NCBI GenBank assembly: GCA_900551305.1
Contig: URVK01000098.1
Span: 1 to 6,322 of the forward strand
DNA length: 6,322 nucleotides
Direction of reading: 5' to 3'
Source: an uncultured Collinsella sp.
GTDB taxonomy: Bacteria > Actinomycetota > Coriobacteriia > Coriobacteriales > Coriobacteriaceae
The notes beneath the pieces are model-generated. The model had not been told where the DNA came from, did no database searches, and was given only the letters and a program-made list of their open reading frames with translations. The position numbers and the translations under genes were made by a program. Shown here one piece after another: positions 1 to 5,552 of the stretch (within the stretch, counting starts at the first letter, position 1; every line of letters begins with the position of its first letter).

Positions 1-2433
1 GGCCCCCTGGCGCTCCTCCACCGGAGAGAGCGGCACCAGCGGGCCCTCGGTACCGCGCTTGCCGGCGTGCTCGGCCAAGGTCTCGGCAAAGACCTCGCGC
101 AGCAGCTCCTGTGCGCGCGGCAAGTTCTCGGGCGTCACGCGCTCCATGCCCTCTTGGGGCAGACGGGCATGCAGATGTTCCAGCACGTCGTGGACGAAGT
201 TGCCCTTCTCCATATTGCCAAAATCCGCGTCGATAGACTGGGGCTTGACGCGATACGAGACAAACCAGCACAGCGGGCAGGTGGAATAGGCCTCGATCTG
301 CGAGGCGGACGTCAGGCGCGGCACGAGCGGCGCGTCCTCGCCCTCGCCATCGCGACGGCGCAAGACCAAATACGGCACGGCCTCGGCACTCAGATGCTGA
401 GGGGCTTCACAGGTCACGCGCTCGCGCTTGAGGCCTTCACCTGCCGCGGGATCAAAGTCGGCGATGATATCGCCCTCGCCCACGCACGTGGGCTTGGCAG
501 CGCCAGCGGCCTCGGCATGTGCCCGCAGCTCGGTCCATACGGCCGCCGGGTAGCATTCGCGTGCCTGGCGATCGTGTGTCACGCGGGCGAGCGCGACCGG
601 ACCGCTCGCCGCCTGCATCGCACGGCCAAAGCGCACGCGCAGCAGGGCGGCGGGCTCCAAAGACACGCCGTCGCGGCGTAGCTCGGCCGTCAACGTGGCA
701 AGCGGGCCCTCTTCGTGCGAAAGCGGATAGCTGTCCAGGTCGACATCGGCAACGTAGCCGCCAGGACGCAAAACCGACGCATCGGCAAGCGACACGAAGC
801 GCACTTGTGCCCGTGGCGTGCGATCGACCTCGTAGGTCGCGTAATCGTAAGCGGTACTGCGCTTGTCCACCTTGGTTCGAACGCCGTCGAGAACCGGCAC
901 GGTCGCGGCCTGCGACACGTCGAGTGCGCGAGCATCGTTCATAAGGATGTCGATGGCATGGCGCAGCAAGGCCGTCTCTGCCTGGCGACGGGCCTGGCCG
1001 TCAAGGCCGCCTAGAGCGCGATCGGGCAGCGCCTCGGCAACGGCGAGCATGGCCTTGAGCGCCGTCACGGGTTTGTCGCGCCACAGCGCCTGAAACACGT
1101 CCGAGACCACGCACGGCACATTCTTAAACCAGTTATCGTCGCTGGCGGCCTTGCGGGCGCCCCTCACCTGGCCCTGCATGCTCTGCAGCAGGCTCTTGAC
1201 GCCCGCAGCGGTCTTGCTGCGCGACAGGCGCATGTTCTTGTCGAAGCCGCGGGCGCTCGCGGCGTCGGCACCCGAAAGCGGACTATAAATCCAGTCGGTA
1301 AGCTCTGGAGCGGGCCACCACTCGGTCTTGGAAGCGGTGCCCTCGTCGGCGGCTTTCATACGCTCGATCAGGTTGGCGAGCGCCGTAAACTGCCTGCCCG
1401 CGATGGACTGGGAAAACGCCGTGAACTCAGTCGTCTCGGCAGCGATATGACGAGCCGCCAGACGAGAGGCGAGCTCACCGAACAGCTGGGGTGCCCGGGC
1501 AGAAACGGCAAGCACGCGCACGGGGCCGGCAGAGGCGCCGTCGACCTCGGAACCCCGGCACGTTTTTACCAGATCATCAATTGCGTCCGCATAAGCATGA
1601 GCACGGGCATGGGGGCCAGCGACCTCAATAAAGGCAGGCTGAGCGGCGGTCCCGCAAGCGGCATCAGACGCGCCGACACCCTCCCCTAGCGGCGCAATCT
1701 CAAACAACACATCGCGGGCATCAAATGCCGCGACAAGCTCCTCGCGCATCGCCGCCTGCTCGCGGGCAAGCAGCACGACGACCTCTCCCCCATTGTTCGC
1801 CACGGCAGACAGCAGCTCGAGCAGACCGTGCGTAAACGACGTGATACCGCGCACGCATACGGCGCGAGTGCACGCCGGCAGGCTATCGGCCAGGACACTG
1901 GTCATAATGTCAGCTGCCTCGCAGGGCTCAACCATATCTCGACGGTCCAAACCGCCCGCGTAGGCGCGCAAAAGCTCGAACACACGAGCCTCGGCATCGC
2001 TTTTTGACTCAGGCTGGCAGTTGTCGCCACGGCATCGTTCGGCACCCGTCCCCGCAACGCCCGGCAACACGTCGCGGGCCATGCGCGCGAGCATGCGCAC
2101 TGTGCCCTGGCTGCGCGAAAGCGGCTGCAGGTCGGCATCGTCGAGACGCGTGACCATGTCCGAGAACAGCATCTGGCGCTGCAGGTTGTCGACGAAACCG
2201 CGCCCGTCGCCCAAAAGCTCCCAAAGCGAGCGAATCCACGATGTAGGCGTCTTGTAGTCAATACCCAGCGAAATCCCGGCTTCCGCCGCATCATGACGGC
2301 ACAGGTCGAGCTCGGCAAACGTAGGTGCCAGCAGCACGGCACGTCCGTGGCAGCCAACAAGGTCGGCAAGCAGCGCCGACTCGGCATCGCTCAAATCCGT
2401 GCCGGCATTGGTGGTATAGATTCGAACAGGCAT
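1..2433 (-). CDS. AddB-like PD-(D/E)XK nuclease / helicase-fold subunit (partial, C-terminus outside window)
   Basis: The minus strand is open for 811 codons from an ATG at 2433 to the left edge with no stop. It looks like the AddB/RexB subunit of an AddAB-type exonuclease, which processes double-strand DNA ends for recombination in the cytoplasm. Residues 31-45 (RAVLLAPTFAELDLC) and about 304-356 (a VRVLAVSARAPQLF strand, then a short helicase-like block ending near GRQFTALANLI) resemble the degenerate helicase repeats of AddB. From about residue 707 a RecB-type nuclease domain begins: SASQIEAYSTCP with C719 (a second Cys is C722), then GNFVHDVLEHL with H748, the conserved nuclease His. The catalytic Asp/Glu/Lys motifs and the last three Fe-S cysteines of AddB would lie beyond the edge. 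No Walker A motif is present at the N-terminus, unlike Bacillus AddB. The start is the first ATG after an in-frame TAG; GGAGG (2437-2441) lies only 3 nt upstream. The AddB versus RexB assignment is inference; the nuclease-domain family is fairly secure. Confidence 0.85.
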   Translation of the reverse strand, partial: MPVRIYTTNAGTDLSDAESALLADLVGCHGRAVLLAPTFAELDLCRHDAAEAGISLGIDYKTPTSWIRSLWELLGDGRGFVDNLQRQMLFSDMVTRLDDADLQPLSRSQGTVRMLARMARDVLPGVAGTGAERCRGDNCQPESKSDAEARVFELLRAYAGGLDRRDMVEPCEAADIMTSVLADSLPACTRAVCVRGITSFTHGLLELLSAVANNGGEVVVLLAREQAAMREELVAAFDARDVLFEIAPLGEGVGASDAACGTAAQPAFIEVAGPHARAHAYADAIDDLVKTCRGSEVDGASAGPVRVLAVSARAPQLFGELASRLAARHIAAETTEFTAFSQSIAGRQFTALANLIERMKAADEGTASKTEWWPAPELTDWIYSPLSGADAASARGFDKNMRLSRSKTAAGVKSLLQSMQGQVRGARKAASDDNWFKNVPCVVSDVFQALWRDKPVTALKAMLAVAEALPDRALGGLDGQARRQAETALLRHAIDILMNDARALDVSQAATVPVLDGVRTKVDKRSTAYDYATYEVDRTPRAQVRFVSLADASVLRPGGYVADVDLDSYPLSHEEGPLATLTAELRRDGVSLEPAALLRVRFGRAMQAASGPVALARVTHDRQARECYPAAVWTELRAHAEAAGAAKPTCVGEGDIIADFDPAAGEGLKRERVTCEAPQHLSAEAVPYLVLRRRDGEGEDAPLVPRLTSASQIEAYSTCPLCWFVSYRVKPQSIDADFGNMEKGNFVHDVLEHLHARLPQEGMERVTPENLPRAQELLREVFAETLAEHAGKRGTEGPLVPLSPVEERQGA

Positions 2434-2491
2434 GGTCCTCCGCTCAAACTGTTCGCAATAATCAATGCATCCATCCTACCCGCCCAAGCGG

Positions 2492-2519
2492 ACAGATTTG
2501 CCCCACGCCAACAGATTTG
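2492..2519. repeat. Pair of 9-bp direct repeats (ACAGATTTG)
   Basis: ACAGATTTG occurs at 2492-2500 and again at 2511-2519, 19 bp apart start to start, so nearly two helical turns. The pair lies 58-86 bp upstream of the AddB-like start codon, and the second copy abuts the large palindrome. It could be a tandem regulator site or part of a repeat element. No promoter for the minus-strand gene could be called with confidence between here and 2433; TAGGAT (minus, 2478-2473) is the best -10-like string but has no matching -35. Confidence 0.5.
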
Positions 2520-2601
2520 ATCCCTTGTGGACGGAGGAAAACGGATCACCGGGTTAGTCTGACTCCCTCGGTAATCCGTTTTCCTCCGTCTCCAAGGGAT
2601 C
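2519..2601. repeat. 83-bp near-perfect palindrome
   Basis: The left arm 2519-2551 and right arm 2569-2601 are each 33 nt and complementary at 30 positions, including an uninterrupted 17-bp core (2530-2546 with 2574-2590, GACGGAGGAAAACGGAT). Mismatches fall at arm positions 10, 11 and 29. The 17-nt loop has its own small symmetric centre, AGTC-T-GACT at 2556-2564. The arms begin and end with GATCCCTTG/CAAGGGATC. No T-run follows on either strand, so it is not a simple intrinsic terminator, and the yerC-like gene already has its own terminator directly beside it. A MITE- or REP-like dispersed element, or a processed RNA hairpin in any readthrough transcript, fits best; this is inference. Confidence 0.85.
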
Positions 2602-2629
2602 AAAAAACCGCCCCCGGAGGAGCGGTTTT
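2602..2629 (-). terminator. Rho-independent terminator of the yerC-like gene
   Basis: Read on the minus strand from 2629, AAAACCGCTCC pairs with GGGGCGGTTTT around a short loop and ends in a run of six T (2607-2602). The hairpin starts 24 nt after the stop codon of the TrpR-like gene. It separates that gene from the AddB-like gene on the same strand, so the two are probably not one simple operon. Confidence 0.85.
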
Positions 2630-2652
2630 GCACAATTCGTTTTTGGCGCGGC

Positions 2653-2952
2653 CTACTCGCCATCCTCCAGTTTAATGAGGATCTTGCGGTAGCCACCGTA
2701 CTCGCCGTTGAGCGCCTTGGACACACGGCTCACCGTGGTGGACGAAGCGCCGGTACGGGCCTGAACCTCAACATAAGGCTCGCCCTCGTCCAAATAGCGC
2801 GCAACCTGCAAACGCTGAGAAAGGTCGCAAATCTCGCGCGGCGTGCAGATATCGGTCAAAAACGCTTGGATATCTTTCTCGTCGTCCAAAAGGCTAAATG
2901 CGTGGACCAGCTGCTTGACATCAGGCTTGTCAAACATGTTCTCGATATTCAT
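2653..2952 (-). CDS. yerC: YerC/YecD-family TrpR-like transcriptional regulator
   Basis: This 99-residue protein matches the YerC/YecD family of TrpR-related proteins, which are normally about 100 residues. The family signature is seen from residue 37 to 81: TPREICDLSQRL, then ARYLDEGEPYVEV, then the helix-turn-helix TGASSTTVSRVSKAL, followed by NGEYGGY. The fold is the Trp-repressor-like all-helical dimer that binds DNA. Its ligand and targets are not known from the sequence, and no Trp dependence should be assumed. The ATG at 2952 is preceded by GGTGATC, which matches the 3' half of the usual anti-SD complement. A promoter lies about 100 nt upstream and a terminator directly downstream, so the gene appears monocistronic. 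In Bacillus, yerC lies near pcrA; here it lies upstream of a helicase/nuclease-type gene, which may or may not be meaningful. Confidence 0.92.
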   Translation of the reverse strand: MNIENMFDKPDVKQLVHAFSLLDDEKDIQAFLTDICTPREICDLSQRLQVARYLDEGEPYVEVQARTGASSTTVSRVSKALNGEYGGYRKILIKLEDGE

Positions 2953-3028
2953 CGATCACCGCCAAACCCGCCAAAAGGCATCGAAGTTGATACTGACATC
3001 GGGCATCGTTCGCCCGTTCTATGCAATA

Positions 3029-3052
3029 GGGCAACGCCTGTGGCTTTTGCCC
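3029..3052 (-). other. Hairpin at the predicted 5' end of the yerC mRNA
   Basis: On the minus strand, GGGCAA (3052-3047) pairs with TTGCCC (3034-3029), and inside it GCC-ACA-GGC forms a second short stem. The predicted transcription start is about 3051, so the RNA would begin at the hairpin. A 5'-terminal hairpin of this sort can protect mRNA from decay. A second, weaker pair, GGGC/GCCC, lies at 3001-3015. Confidence 0.55.
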
Positions 3053-3057
3053 GTAGC

Positions 3058-3088
3058 AGTGTAGCACACCACCAAACTAAAGTGACAA
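3058..3088 (-). promoter_or_regulatory. Predicted promoter of the yerC-like gene
   Basis: On the minus strand, TTGTCA (3088-3083) is followed after 19 nt by TACACT (3063-3058). The -10 is extended, with TG at 3066-3065 and one base before the hexamer. The long spacer is offset by the extended -10. Predicted start is about 3051, giving a 5' UTR of about 100 nt. Confidence 0.65.
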
Positions 3089-3276
3089 GACTCTCTGCCA
3101 GCGGCGCGTTTTTCAGGACGAACGCCGTTCAGAAACCGTATGCGCACGTAAGCTCCACGAATATTTGAGACAATGGGCGCCCAAACACCGCGGCACGCCC
3201 GCGCAACCATCCAGGTCGCCGCCGCAAGCCGCTTCACGCGACGCCAGCAACCCCGGCGCAAGAAAGGATTCACGCC
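3089..3276 (+). promoter_or_regulatory. Upstream region of the membrane-protein gene, weak promoter candidate
   Basis: Together with 2953-3088 this is a 324-bp gap between divergent genes. The only -10-like string for the plus-strand gene is GACAAT (3169-3174) with an extended TG at 3166-3167; it has no recognisable -35. GGGCGCCC (3175-3182) follows near the would-be start. AAGGA (3263-3267 region), about 8 nt before the ATG, is a good ribosome binding site. No convincing additional small gene was seen in this gap. Confidence 0.3.
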
Positions 3277-3636
3277 ATGCGCTTTATGCTTAACTGGCTC
3301 TTTACCTCGATCGCCATCGCGATCGCCATGTTCCTCGTTCCCGGCATCCAGCCCTTCGGTTTTGCCGAGGCTTGGGTCTGCTTTGCCTTCGTGGGACTGT
3401 TCCTCAACATCGTCGACTCGCTCGTCAAGCCGTTCCTGACGGTCATCTCGCTGCCGCTCACTATTATCACGCTTGGTATTTTTCAGCTCGTAGTCAACAG
3501 CTTTATGCTCGAGCTGGCCAGCTACCTGTCGGTCAATCTGCTGGGCGCGGGTATCTCCATTGCCGGCTTTGGATCGGCCTTTATGGGCAGCATCCTGGTA
3601 TCCATCATGCGCAGCATTCTCGATAGCATCGCCTAG
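3277..3636 (+). CDS. Phage-holin-family (YvlD-type, Phage_holin_4_2) integral membrane protein
   Basis: The 119-residue product is almost wholly hydrophobic, with four likely membrane helices at about 3-22, 29-48, 54-80 and 93-114. The diagnostic block runs from N44: NIVDSLVKPFL, then SLPLTIITLGIFQLVVN and SFMLELAS, matching the Phage_holin_4_2 family (formerly DUF360, represented by Bacillus YvlD). Length agrees with the family's usual 110-130 residues. Despite the family name, members are widespread single-copy chromosomal genes and a lytic holin role is not established; some are linked to envelope stress. No endolysin or other phage gene is adjacent. The ATG at 3277 has an AAGAAAGGA ribosome binding site 8 nt upstream. 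The gene stands alone and ends 43 nt before a strong terminator. Confidence 0.9.
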   Translation: MRFMLNWLFTSIAIAIAMFLVPGIQPFGFAEAWVCFAFVGLFLNIVDSLVKPFLTVISLPLTIITLGIFQLVVNSFMLELASYLSVNLLGAGISIAGFGSAFMGSILVSIMRSILDSIA

Positions 3637-3679
3637 GGCTAGAACTGTTCAATACGAACCGTCATATCGACCCAAAACA

Positions 3680-3710
3680 AAGGCCACCCATCGCAAAAAT
3701 GGGCGGCCTT
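3680..3710. terminator. Bidirectional terminator between converging genes
   Basis: AAGGCCACCCAT (3680-3691) and ATGGGCGGCCTT (3699-3710) form a 12-bp stem with one A-C mismatch on the plus strand and a 7-nt loop, followed by CTTATTT. On the minus strand the mismatch becomes a G-U pair, so that stem is complete, and it is followed by TGTTTT. It can serve both the plus-strand membrane protein gene and the minus-strand Rrf2 gene, whose stop is 70 nt away. Confidence 0.85.
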
Positions 3711-3779
3711 CTTATTTGCCAAGTCTCAAAGGACGAGAGGATCTACCATTTCTACCCCGTCCCCAAATGCAGGTGTGGG

Positions 3780-4208
3780 TTAGATGACGTAGTCGTAACC
3801 ATGGTTGGGAGCGACAAGTTGATCGAGTGTCACACCATCGAGATAGTCGTTGATGAGCTTGTCCAGGTTCTTCCACACGTCGAGCGTGGGGCACTCATCC
3901 GAACGCGAGCATCCCTTGCAGTCGCCATCCAGGCAGGCGACCGGCGCCAGACTACCCTCGGTCAGGCGCAAGATCTCGCCCACCGTGTACTGCTCGGGCG
4001 GGCGCGTGAGCACGTAGCCACCGCCCTTGCCACGCATGCCCGAAAGCATGTTGGCGCGCACGAGCGTAGCCAAGATGTTCTCGAGATATTTCTCGGAAAT
4101 CCCCTGTCGCGCCGCGATCTCTTTAAGCGGGATGCGACCGGCCGCCTGGTGCTCGGCCAGATCGACCATAACGCGCAGGGCATATCTGCCCTTAGTAGAA
4201 ACCAACAT
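3780..4208 (-). CDS. Rrf2-family transcriptional regulator with a four-cysteine cluster
   Basis: A 142-residue protein beginning MLVSTKGRYALRVMVDLA, the standard Rrf2 N-terminus. The winged helix-turn-helix occupies about residues 1-68: IPLKEIAARQGIS, then SEKYLENILATL as recognition helix, then the wing MRGKGGGYVL. Residues 74-84 (YTVGEILRLTE) and a dimerisation helix after residue 110 complete the fold. Cysteines at 92, 97, 100 and 106 sit in the segment that holds the [2Fe-2S] ligands of IscR (C92, C98, C104, H107). Aligning on the trailing CxTxxxW gives C92, C100 and C106 as the equivalents; the IscR His is replaced by L109, and C97 is extra. An Fe-S or redox sensor is therefore likely (inference). 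The gene diverges from cysK, as expected for a cysteine or Fe-S regulator; CymR, another Rrf2 protein, binds CysK in Bacillus. The ribosome binding site (GAAAGG, 11 nt upstream) is weak. Stop TAA. Confidence 0.93.
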   Translation of the reverse strand: MLVSTKGRYALRVMVDLAEHQAAGRIPLKEIAARQGISEKYLENILATLVRANMLSGMRGKGGGYVLTRPPEQYTVGEILRLTEGSLAPVACLDGDCKGCSRSDECPTLDVWKNLDKLINDYLDGVTLDQLVAPNHGYDYVI

Positions 4209-4244
4209 GTATAGTGCTGCCTTTCGGTCATTTAGTCCGTAGAA

Positions 4245-4250
4245 ATTCTA
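4245..4250 (-). promoter_or_regulatory. Predicted -10 of the Rrf2 gene with an overlapping small palindrome
   Basis: On the minus strand, TAGAAT (4250-4245) matches five of six consensus -10 bases, giving a start near 4238 and a 5' UTR of about 30 nt. No good -35 is found 16-18 nt upstream, which may mean that an activator is needed or that the gene is expressed weakly. The hexamer is inside TAGAAATTCTA (4240-4250 on the plus strand), an 11-bp palindrome, which could be a site for autoregulation. Confidence 0.45.
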
Positions 4251-4325
4251 GCCGAAAAATTGGTTTTGAAAATACCCGTTCCGGTCAAGATGGTTAATCG
4301 ACTCGTAATAATCTTCTATTTCCTA

Positions 4326-4354
4326 TTGCATTACTAGGCTTTAGTGTCTAGTAT
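4326..4354 (+). promoter_or_regulatory. Predicted cysK promoter
   Basis: TTGCAT (4326-4331) and TAGTAT (4349-4354) are separated by an ideal 17-bp spacer. The predicted start is about 4361, so cysK has a leader of about 100 nt. The surrounding DNA is distinctly A/T-rich compared with the coding regions, as expected for a control region. Confidence 0.75.
4332..4353. promoter_or_regulatory. Operator-like inverted repeat TACTAG-N10-CTAGTA
   Basis: Perfect 6-bp half-sites at 4332-4337 and 4348-4353 are separated by 10 bp, so their centres are 16 bp apart. The repeat fills the spacer of the cysK promoter and overlaps its -10, so a bound dimer would block RNA polymerase. The adjacent divergent Rrf2 gene is the obvious candidate regulator. 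CTAG is uncommon in this window outside stop-codon contexts, which adds weight. The link between this site and that protein is inference. Confidence 0.6.
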
Positions 4355-4363
4355 GCTTCGCAA

Positions 4364-4428
4364 CAGCTAAACGAACAACCTATAAGGTTTATGGGTTTAG
4401 CTGCTACACGCACCGTGAAACCACACGG
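4364..4428 (+). other. Structured 5' leader of cysK
   Basis: CAGCTAAAC (4364-4372) and GTTTAGCTG (4395-4403) form a perfect 9-bp stem. Within its 22-nt loop AACCT-ATA-AGGTT (4377-4389) makes a second perfect 5-bp stem. A third small hairpin, CCGTG/CACGG, lies at 4413-4428. The first stem begins about 3 nt after the predicted transcription start. No T-run follows, so these are not terminators. They may stabilise the mRNA, or as DNA the 9-bp repeat may be a protein site. No known riboswitch or T-box signature was recognised. Confidence 0.6.
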
Positions 4429-4461
4429 CAACCAGCAACTTGAACACTTTGGAGGTTCACC

Positions 4462-5400
4462 ATGAGCAAGGTTTACACGTCTATCGATCAGCTTATCGGC
4501 CACACCCCACTCCTGGAGCTCACCCACTTTGAGGCCGACGAGGACCTCAAGGCTCGTGTGCTCGTCAAACTCGAATACTTCAACCCCGCAGGTTCAGTTA
4601 AAGACCGCGTCGCCAAGAACATGATTGACGAGGCCGAGAAGGCCGGCAAGCTCGTGCGCGGCGGCGACTACACCATCATCGAGCCCACGAGCGGCAACAC
4701 CGGCGTCGGCATCGCCTCGGTGGCAGCGGCCCGCGGCTACAAGGTGATCATCACCATGCCCGAGACCATGTCCGTCGAGCGCCGCAAGCTTATGCAGGCA
4801 TACGGCGCACAGCTCGTGCTCACCGACGGCTCCAAAGGCATGAAGGGCGCTATCGCCAAGGCCGAGGAGCTGCAGAAGGAGACTCCCAACAGCATACTCG
4901 CCGGCCAGTTTGTGAACCCCGCCAACCCCGCCATCCACAAGGCCACGACCGGCCCCGAGATCTGGGATGGCACCGACGGCAAGGTCGACATCTTCGTCGC
5001 CGGCGTTGGCACCGGCGGCACCGTGACCGGCGTGGGCGAGTTCCTCAAGGAGCAGAACCCCGAGATTCAGGTTGTCGCCGTCGAGCCCGCCACCTCCCCG
5101 GTGCTCTCTAAGGGCCAGGCCGGCCCGCACAAGATCCAGGGTATCGGCGCCGGCTTTGTGCCCGACGTCCTCGACACCCAGGTCTATGACGAGATCATCC
5201 CCGTCGAGAACGACGACGCCTTTGCCACCGGCCGCGCCGTGGGCCACAAGGAGGGCGTGCTCGTGGGCATTTCGTCCGGCGCCGCCGTGTGGGCCGCGCT
5301 GCAGCTGGCCAAGCGCCCCGAGAACGAGGGTAAGACCATCGTGGCGCTGCTCGCCGACACCGGCGAGCGCTACCTGTCCACGGCGCTCTTCCAGGACTAG
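4462..5400 (+). CDS. cysK: Cysteine synthase A (O-acetylserine sulfhydrylase)
   Basis: CysK is a cytoplasmic PLP enzyme that converts O-acetyl-L-serine and sulfide into L-cysteine and acetate, the last step of cysteine synthesis. The 312-residue length is typical. Visible motifs: GHTPLLEL (13-20); NPAGSVKDR with the PLP Schiff-base lysine K47; the substrate loop PTSGNTG (75-81); the phosphate-binding GTGGT (183-187); [10 protein letters not shown] (223-232); and GISSGAA (269-275), whose serine contacts the PLP ring nitrogen. There is no CBS domain, so this is not cystathionine beta-synthase. The ATG at 4462 has a strong GGAGG 6 nt upstream. The gene has its own promoter and leader and faces away from the Rrf2 regulator. 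Codon use is strongly G/C-biased, as for a well-expressed gene. A cysM-like role with thiosulfate cannot be excluded from sequence alone, but the motifs favour CysK. Confidence 0.97.
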   Translation: MSKVYTSIDQLIGHTPLLELTHFEADEDLKARVLVKLEYFNPAGSVKDRVAKNMIDEAEKAGKLVRGGDYTIIEPTSGNTGVGIASVAAARGYKVIITMPETMSVERRKLMQAYGAQLVLTDGSKGMKGAIAKAEELQKETPNSILAGQFVNPANPAIHKATTGPEIWDGTDGKVDIFVAGVGTGGTVTGVGEFLKEQNPEIQVVAVEPATSPVLSKGQAGPHKIQGIGAGFVPDVLDTQVYDEIIPVENDDAFATGRAVGHKEGVLVGISSGAAVWAALQLAKRPENEGKTIVALLADTGERYLSTALFQD

Positions 5401-5405
5401 AGCCT

Positions 5406-5422
5406 CTCGTTCTTAGAACGAG
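5406..5422 (+). other. Perfect short hairpin just after cysK
   Basis: CTCGTTC-TTA-GAACGAG is a perfect 7-bp inverted repeat beginning 5 nt after the cysK stop. No T-run follows, so it is probably not an intrinsic terminator; a 3'-end stabiliser or a factor-dependent site is possible. A stronger terminator lies about 90 nt further on. Confidence 0.5.
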
Positions 5423-5500
5423 TCCAAGGCACGCCGGTCTCCCCTCTCTTCTGGCAGCCTGAGCTCATCCCAACAGGGTGTCCCACAGGACGCCCGAACT

Positions 5501-5509
5501 TGCTACAAT
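5501..5509 (+). promoter_or_regulatory. Predicted extended -10 promoter upstream of mnmA
   Basis: TG-C-TACAAT: the hexamer at 5504-5509 matches five of six consensus bases and carries the TGn extension at 5501-5503. The -35 region (about 5481-5486, TCCCAC) is poor, as is common for extended -10 promoters. The string TGCTACAATG closely matches TGCTACACTG at the yerC promoter in this window. Predicted start is about 5516. Confidence 0.6.
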
Positions 5510-5513
5510 GTCT

Positions 5514-5552
5514 GCGGCGCGGAACCAGCCTCCCGCGCCGCTTTTCTTTTTT
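5514..5552 (+). terminator. Strong intrinsic terminator between cysK and mnmA (possible attenuator)
   Basis: GCGGCGCGG (5514-5522) pairs perfectly with CCGCGCCGC (5533-5541), all G-C, with a 10-nt loop, followed by TTTTCTTTTTT (5542-5552). It is a textbook intrinsic terminator and could end the cysK transcript. It begins, however, at the predicted start of the mnmA promoter and lies only 29 nt before the mnmA ATG, leaving little room for another promoter. It may therefore attenuate mnmA. Confidence 0.85.

Noticed and set aside
67..681. A 204-codon plus-strand open frame and several other plus-strand frames up to about 2680.
   Set aside because: They lie antisense to the 811-codon nuclease frame, lack ribosome sites and family motifs, and are expected shadows in high-GC DNA.
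2519..2601. The long palindrome as a bidirectional terminator.
   Set aside because: Neither end is followed by a T-run, and a separate complete terminator adjoins it at 2602-2629.
3277..3636. Possible prophage remnant because of the holin family name.
   Set aside because: The protein belongs to the widespread YvlD-type family, and no lysin, integrase, attachment site or other phage gene is present.
3699..4214. A 171-codon plus-strand open frame opposite the Rrf2 gene.
   Set aside because: The minus frame encodes a clear Rrf2 protein; the plus frame starts inside the terminator stem and has no family features.
4361..4461. Known riboswitch (SAM, T-box or similar) in the cysK leader.
   Set aside because: The leader is only about 100 nt, and no T-box sequence, antiterminator or terminator T-run was found; only simple hairpins are seen.
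4594..5247. A 217-codon minus-strand open frame inside cysK.
   Set aside because: It is a repetitive Gly/Ala/Leu/Val-rich product from the antisense of a strongly codon-biased gene, with no promoter or ribosome site; cysK explains the region fully.
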